Of a stretch of 8,026 nt of DNA, positions 4,083 through 8,026 are shown piece by piece. The notes under the pieces are model-generated. The model saw only the letters and a program-made list of their open reading frames with translations, was not told the origin of the DNA and searched no databases. Where the stretch lies: the NCBI GenBank assembly GCA_943355185.1, contig CALREM010000006.1, positions 1 to 8,026 on the forward strand, written 5' to 3'. The translations under genes and the position numbers were made by a program. This DNA comes from Candidatus Nomurabacteria bacterium (GTDB lineage: Bacteria; Patescibacteriota; Minisyncoccia; Phycocordibacterales; PALSA-1337). Numbering within the stretch: position 1 is the stretch's first letter; every line of letters starts with the position of its first letter.

Positions 4083-5192
4083 ATGAAAATAGCAGTTGTC
4101 GGTGCAGGAATATTTGGAATATCAGTCGCGCTACGTCTGAGTCGTGCCGGATATGATGTTGATCTAATTGAAAAAAATAGTGATATTCTCCAGGCGGCTT
4201 CGGGCATAAACCAGTACCGTCTTCATCGAGGGTATCACTATCCTCGTAGTTTCGAGACAAGTCAGTCGGCATCTGCAGCCGAAGCTCATTTCAGAGCAGA
4301 ATACGGTGAAGCAGTCGTTGATCATAATAATCATTACTACGGTATTGCACGTGAAGGAAGTAAGGTCAGTGCACAAGAGTTCCAGGACTTTTGTCGTAGA
4401 TGTGATCTTGAATTCGAAAAAGTTAGTTTACCACTTCTTGATGAAGATGAATTCCAGCTCATCGTCAAAGTGCGTGAATCACTTTTTGATCCGGGAGCTC
4501 TCTATAAGATATGTCGAGACAAACTCCATAATTCATCAATCAAACTTAAACTCAATATGACAGCGGATCATAGTATATTTTCGAAATATGATCGCGTCAT
4601 TAACTGTACCTATGCGAACTTGAATTCACTCTTACATCCTGATAAACACGATAAAAAAAAGTATCAATTCGAATTGTGTGAAAAACCAATTCTAAAATTT
4701 TCACCACAATTTCGTCGCACGAGTATCGTTGTACTCGATGGCCCATTTATGTGTATTGATCCACTCGGTTCGACAAATCTACATGTAATGGGGAATGTTG
4801 TTCATGCGCTACACCATACCGGTACCGGACATTGTCTGGATATCCCCCCAGAATACATATCTGTTATGAATAAAGGAGTCGTGCCTGCTCAAAATATACA
4901 ACATATCTCACGGATTAATGACTTTATAAAAAGTGCTAGCCAATACATACCAGAGGCAGTAGAAGCGAAACATGTTGGATCGATGTTTACTATTCGTACC
5001 GTGTTGCCAAATGTGGATCATACAGATGCTCGACCAACATTGGTTGAACAAGTTGATGACACGCTGATCACTGTATTTTCAGGGAAGATTGGAAATAGTG
5101 TCATTGCGGCAGAGGAGGTATTGAAGCTTATACAAAAAAAGACAAAGCTTCCTGTGATTTTGAAGAAACGTTTACCGAAGAGACGCAAGTGA
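4083..5192 (+). CDS. FAD-dependent oxidoreductase (DAO-type fold), 369 aa
   Basis: The protein opens with a dinucleotide-binding Rossmann motif, VVGAGIFG (G7, G9, G12). E30 ends the second strand (VDLIEK) and would hold the FAD ribose. The stretch SGINQYRLHRGYHYPRS (40-56) is the conserved start of the substrate and FAD region in a subgroup of DAO-like oxidoreductases found in surface-glycan clusters. Near the C-terminus FSGKIGNS (332-339) closes over the flavin, and the tail is strongly basic (KKRLPKRRK). I chose the ATG at 4083 rather than a TTG at 4056, because the Rossmann strand starts at once and 4056 lies inside the upstream gene. It probably oxidises a sugar or amino-sugar intermediate; the substrate is unknown. 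Its 3' end overlaps the converging Gfo/Idh/MocA gene by 21 bases. Confidence 0.85.
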   Translation: MKIAVVGAGIFGISVALRLSRAGYDVDLIEKNSDILQAASGINQYRLHRGYHYPRSFETSQSASAAEAHFRAEYGEAVVDHNNHYYGIAREGSKVSAQEFQDFCRRCDLEFEKVSLPLLDEDEFQLIVKVRESLFDPGALYKICRDKLHNSSIKLKLNMTADHSIFSKYDRVINCTYANLNSLLHPDKHDKKKYQFELCEKPILKFSPQFRRTSIVVLDGPFMCIDPLGSTNLHVMGNVVHALHHTGTGHCLDIPPEYISVMNKGVVPAQNIQHISRINDFIKSASQYIPEAVEAKHVGSMFTIRTVLPNVDHTDARPTLVEQVDDTLITVFSGKIGNSVIAAEEVLKLIQKKTKLPVILKKRLPKRRK

Positions 5193-6047
5193 ATCGTGAA
5201 CGGCGAGAGCGACATCACCGTAGAGAATACATGGCTCGGTCGTGATCATAGTGACAAATTCTAAACATTCACATGAAAGAGGTGAAGATGAGTCTTCGAA
5301 AACTAACTCATACGGTTTTTGATGTGTTGAAGTGAGTACTCGTGTTCCTTCCCAGAACCAGAGTGTGTCCCGAGTGACAATCGTTAGATTTTTTCGTTTA
5401 GTGGCTGACATACGATTGATACTAAGGGTAGCTGAACTTCCGTCGCTATATTCCGCACGTATACCAACACTATCTCCGGAACTGATACCAGGAGTCATGT
5501 AGAGAAGAGTGTTATGCGACGGTGCGATATTTTTTAATCCATAGAGCAGTGAGAATTCGTGACATGCCAGGTTTTGAATAATCCCTTCTTCAAATGAGCC
5601 AAATTTTTCCCAGGAACAGGTGATAGAGGTTATGGGATCGGCGATGTGTTTTTTGAGATATGTAAATGCTGGATGATGTAGGAATATGTAGCCAATCTGT
5701 AGACCACGTTTCTTTTCCTGCGCCAACTGTATAAGCGTACTCAGTTCCCCTCTTGATTCGCAACCTGGTTTTTCCAGGAAGACATGTTTTCCTGCTTCAA
5801 GTGCACGACGTGCAAGCTCAAAATGTGTGTTGATTGGGGTCGCAACAACTACCGCTTGCACTGTGACGTCAGCTAAGACATGATCATATGAAGTGCTTGT
5901 GATGTCTGGATAGTTCGCTGTAAGCCATTCTTGAGTCTCTTTACTTCCTCTGTGAACGCAGTAGGCAATATCTGAAACAGTATTAAACTCACGGAGAAGA
6001 TTCTTGCCCCAACGACCGACTCCTATAATAGCTATGCGTGGTTTCAT
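5172..6047 (-). CDS. Gfo/Idh/MocA-family NAD(P)-dependent oxidoreductase, 291 aa
   Basis: This enzyme would oxidise or reduce a hydroxyl or keto group on a sugar or nucleotide sugar using NAD(P). The N-terminal Rossmann motif is GVGRWGKN (G9, G11, G14). ATPINTH (69-75) follows, then AGKHVFLEKP (85-94), where K93 of the EKP motif is the usual catalytic lysine. The C-terminal alpha/beta domain has N159 and H163 (NLACHEFSLL) at the place where the family often has Asp and His. At 291 aa it is somewhat shorter than most members, and the C-terminal sheet is compact. It is the only gene of the glycan cluster on the minus strand. It starts 59 bases from the divergent glycosyltransferase at 6107 and ends inside the FAD oxidoreductase gene. 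WlbA/WbpB-like sugar 3-dehydrogenases belong to this family, but I cannot assign that reaction. Confidence 0.88.
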   Translation of the reverse strand: MKPRIAIIGVGRWGKNLLREFNTVSDIAYCVHRGSKETQEWLTANYPDITSTSYDHVLADVTVQAVVVATPINTHFELARRALEAGKHVFLEKPGCESRGELSTLIQLAQEKKRGLQIGYIFLHHPAFTYLKKHIADPITSITCSWEKFGSFEEGIIQNLACHEFSLLYGLKNIAPSHNTLLYMTPGISSGDSVGIRAEYSDGSSATLSINRMSATKRKNLTIVTRDTLWFWEGTRVLTSTHQKPYELVFEDSSSPLSCECLEFVTMITTEPCILYGDVALAVHDSLASLR

Positions 6048-6053
6048 ATACTG

Positions 6054-6059
6054 ATGGTA
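6054..6059 (-). promoter_or_regulatory. Possible -10 of the Gfo/Idh/MocA gene
   Basis: On the minus strand TACCAT lies six bases before the ATG at 6047, the spacing seen for the leaderless promoters elsewhere in the window. It matches TATAAT at four of six positions and no good -35 is present, so this call is weak. Confidence 0.3.
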
Positions 6060-6070
6060 ACAAATATAAC

Positions 6071-6099
6071 TTGATTTAACTACATTTTTCGCATATATT
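6071..6099 (+). promoter_or_regulatory. Promoter of the second glycosyltransferase operon (leaderless)
   Basis: TTGATT (6071-6076), a 17-base spacer and TATATT (6094-6099) form a good sigma-70-type promoter. The ATG at 6107 follows after seven bases. It lies in the 59-base gap between divergent genes, so it could share regulation with the minus-strand oxidoreductase. No Shine-Dalgarno sequence is present. Confidence 0.6.
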
Positions 6100-6106
6100 C
6101 AATGGT

Positions 6107-7243
6107 ATGAAGATCGTCTTGGCAGCACCTATTTTCTTTCCGGATGTCGGAGGCCCAGCTACGCACGTGTATAAGATAGCTGAATTTTTGGCGCAGAAAA
6201 ACAATACAGTTACGGTTATTTCATATGGAGACAAAAAAGAAGATACTGTGCTCCCGTTTGAGGTTATTCGAATATCTCGATCATATTTCAAGCCGATAAG
6301 GTGGATACGATACGCATGTGCTGTTATCGGAAAATCCTTTAGCGCTGACATTATTTATGCCTTTGATCTGACTGCTGCTGGTCTACCTGCCGCAAGTGCT
6401 GCGTGGATATTTCGCAAACCTTTTTTCTTGCGTATCGGAGGTGATCCTATTTGGGAACGAGTAGTTGAAAATCATAAACGCTTTTTGCCGCTCAATGACT
6501 ATTATAATCAGAAATTACACATGGTTGATGCTCCGCGTTTGTATCGTGTGATCATGTGGGTTGTTCAACAGGCTGATGTGATCGTCACATACAATCAGTC
6601 TTTTCAAGATTTTTATTGTCGTTATTTCGGTGCTCAGCGGTCACGAATGCATATTATAAAAAATCCTGTTTTCCCTCGTGAACGAGTGATTCAACATAAA
6701 CTACCTGCAGAACCTGTTATTTTATTTGCAGGACGTTTCGTGTCATATAAAAACCTTGAATTAGTTATTCGTGGAATCGGAGAAGTGTATAAAGTGCGAC
6801 CCGTTAAGTTACTTTTGGTCGGTGCAGGACCAGATGAATCATCACTCAAAAAATATGTTGAAGATCAGCACCTTTCATTGGTGGTTGAGTTTCGCCCCTC
6901 ATTACCACAATCGGAACTTTTCGAGCTTATAGTATCTTCTGCGGTATCTATCGGTCCAGCGATCAGTGAATTTAATCCCAACTTTATTCTCGAGTCATTG
7001 TCTTTTGGTAAGCCGGTATTGTTGGCACGGGATAATGGACTCTCTGTTCGTTTACCGGATTATTTACTTTTCAATCCATTAGATCAGAAAGATTTTGAAC
7101 ATAAAATACTTGATTTGTTGTCACCGGATAAATATGTTCAAGCGGTTGAGGCTGTCTCTGGATTGGATTTGAATCAAAGCTGGGAAACGGTACTTGAAGC
7201 TCATTACGCCCTGATACAAAAAGATCTCAATCAAAAACCATGA
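6107..7243 (+). CDS. GT4-family (GT-B fold) glycosyltransferase, 378 aa
   Basis: This is a second GT-B enzyme, distinct in sequence from the one at 2912. The N-terminal glycine loop is VGGPATH (residues 14-20). An acceptor-side segment, FFLRIGGDPIWE, resembles a subgroup common in CPR glycan clusters. The donor domain has FAGRFVSYKN (207-216), with R210 and K215 as the expected phosphate-binding residues. LLLVGAGPDESSLKKY follows, and the E-x7-E motif is at E288 and E296 (EFNPNFILE). The glycine-rich loop after this motif is replaced by GKPVLLARDNGLS. Length is normal. An ATG at 6102 is out of frame and closes after three codons, so 6107 is the start. The stop overlaps the next start codon (ATGA, 7240-7243), which implies translational coupling in an operon. 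Confidence 0.92.
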   Translation: MKIVLAAPIFFPDVGGPATHVYKIAEFLAQKNNTVTVISYGDKKEDTVLPFEVIRISRSYFKPIRWIRYACAVIGKSFSADIIYAFDLTAAGLPAASAAWIFRKPFFLRIGGDPIWERVVENHKRFLPLNDYYNQKLHMVDAPRLYRVIMWVVQQADVIVTYNQSFQDFYCRYFGAQRSRMHIIKNPVFPRERVIQHKLPAEPVILFAGRFVSYKNLELVIRGIGEVYKVRPVKLLLVGAGPDESSLKKYVEDQHLSLVVEFRPSLPQSELFELIVSSAVSIGPAISEFNPNFILESLSFGKPVLLARDNGLSVRLPDYLLFNPLDQKDFEHKILDLLSPDKYVQAVEAVSGLDLNQSWETVLEAHYALIQKDLNQKP

Positions 7244-8026
7244 AGCTCCTGATGATTTCTACAGATCAAAAGATTTTTCAAGAAGGAAGCGATGTTGCCC
7301 GTCGTATGGTTGAGTATGCAAAGGGATATGAGGAGGTTCATATTGTGGTGTTTCAAAAACGCACACCTTCGCAAGAACAAGAAGTTTCTGAAAAGACATT
7401 GGCAGATAATTGCTGGGTGTATTCGACGCAATCACAGATCAAGTTGATGTATCCTTTTGATGCGATTCGTCTGGGGCGTTTTATTATTTCGCGGAGACAT
7501 ATGACTCATATAACGTGCCAAGATCCTTTTTTGACGGGTATGGTGGGAGTATCGCTACAGAAAGAGTTTAAGATTCCATTGGAGTTGCAGGTCCATACTG
7601 ATATTGGTAGTCCGTACTTTGTGCAGACATTGAGAAATAAGGCATATAAAGCAATGGCACTTTCGTATCTACCAAAAGCCGATCGTATACGCGTAGTTTC
7701 GCAGAGAATAAAAACATATCTTACTGATACCGTGGGTATAGAAGATTCAAAGATCGAAATACGGCCAATTGCAGTTGATGCTGAAAAAATAAAAGCATCT
7801 TCTGTTACAGTAGATCTTCATAAAAAATATCCTCAATTTGAACAGATTATTCTCATGGCTTCGCGAATTGAAAAAGAAAAGAATTTTAATCTCGCACTCA
7901 GTTCATTCAAAGAAGTGTTAATAAGCTTTCCAAAAGCTGGTCTACTGATTGTGGGTGACGGGCGAGGGTTATCAAAAATCAAAGACTCTGTATCTGGTGG
8001 AATTTTAGAATCCTCGGTTATTATTG
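7240..8026 (+). CDS. GT-B glycosyltransferase, N-terminal 262 codons (3' end outside window)
   Basis: The frame stays open from the ATG at 7240 to the window edge, giving 262 full codons. The N-terminal domain begins MKLLMISTDQ, and SDVARRMVEYA follows in the place of the acceptor-domain first helix. TCQDPFLTG (92-100) is a motif I associate with a group of GT4 enzymes. LELQVHTDIGSPYF follows, then VVSQRIKTYL at the domain crossing. The donor domain starts with ASRIEKEKN (207-215), where R209 and K214 fit the phosphate-binding positions, and continues to LLIVGDG. The E-x7-E motif would lie beyond the window. The start overlaps the previous stop by four bases, so it is co-transcribed and probably translationally coupled with the GT at 6107. 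It acts in the same glycan assembly; donor and acceptor are unknown. Confidence 0.88.
   Translation, partial: MKLLMISTDQKIFQEGSDVARRMVEYAKGYEEVHIVVFQKRTPSQEQEVSEKTLADNCWVYSTQSQIKLMYPFDAIRLGRFIISRRHMTHITCQDPFLTGMVGVSLQKEFKIPLELQVHTDIGSPYFVQTLRNKAYKAMALSYLPKADRIRVVSQRIKTYLTDTVGIEDSKIEIRPIAVDAEKIKASSVTVDLHKKYPQFEQIILMASRIEKEKNFNLALSSFKEVLISFPKAGLLIVGDGRGLSKIKDSVSGGILESSVII

Noticed and set aside
1..8026. Alternative genetic code (UGA read as Gly)
   Set aside because: TGA ends several genes at positions fitting family length, for example the glycosyltransferases at 4069 and 7243.
1..8026. CRISPR array, tRNA, rRNA, insertion sequence or attachment site
   Set aside because: No regularly spaced repeats, cloverleaf, transposase or terminal inverted repeats were seen. 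The only clear DNA repeat is the micro-ORF cassette.

Overview
The window looks like a stretch of a compact, moderately AT-rich bacterial genome. I infer, without proof, a member of the Candidate Phyla Radiation (Patescibacteria, Parcubacteria-like). The reasons are dense small genes, almost no Shine-Dalgarno (SD) sequences before start codons, several -10 boxes lying 6-7 bases from the ATG (leaderless mRNAs), small hypothetical proteins of CPR flavour, and a surface-glycan gene cluster. TGA works as a normal stop codon, so the UGA-Gly code of Gracilibacteria and Absconditabacteria does not apply.

Left part (1-2875), accessory or hypothetical. It begins with the disordered C-terminal tail of a protein cut by the window edge. 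A stand-alone unit follows: extended -10 promoter, a 27-codon micro-ORF (518-601) and a hairpin terminator (668-696). A hypothetical 139-aa gene on the minus strand (762-1181) has its own strong promoter (about 1279-1308) and its own terminator (700-734). A second copy of the micro-ORF (1483-1566), with a nearly identical promoter, lies directly upstream of a small single-pass membrane protein (1585-1827). That gene converges, with overlapping stop codons, on a GrpB/UPF0157-family gene (1824-2357, minus). A heptad-repeat coiled-coil protein (2507-2875) follows, with an inverted repeat across its promoter.

Right part (2912-8026), a cell-surface glycan locus. It holds a GT4 glycosyltransferase (2912-4069), an FAD-dependent oxidoreductase (4083-5192), a Gfo/Idh/MocA-type NAD(P) sugar oxidoreductase on the opposite strand (5172-6047), a second GT4 enzyme (6107-7243) and a third GT-B enzyme that runs off the window (from 7240). 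Together they would modify activated sugars and assemble a surface polysaccharide or glycoprotein glycan. The exact product cannot be read from the sequence.

The most notable signal is the pair of 27-codon micro-ORFs. The two copies share 20 of 27 residues and stop at the same codon. Of their 25 base differences, 15 fall at third codon positions, the mark of selection on a translated peptide. Their promoter block differs at only 2 of 22 positions. This looks like an undescribed leaderless micropeptide family.
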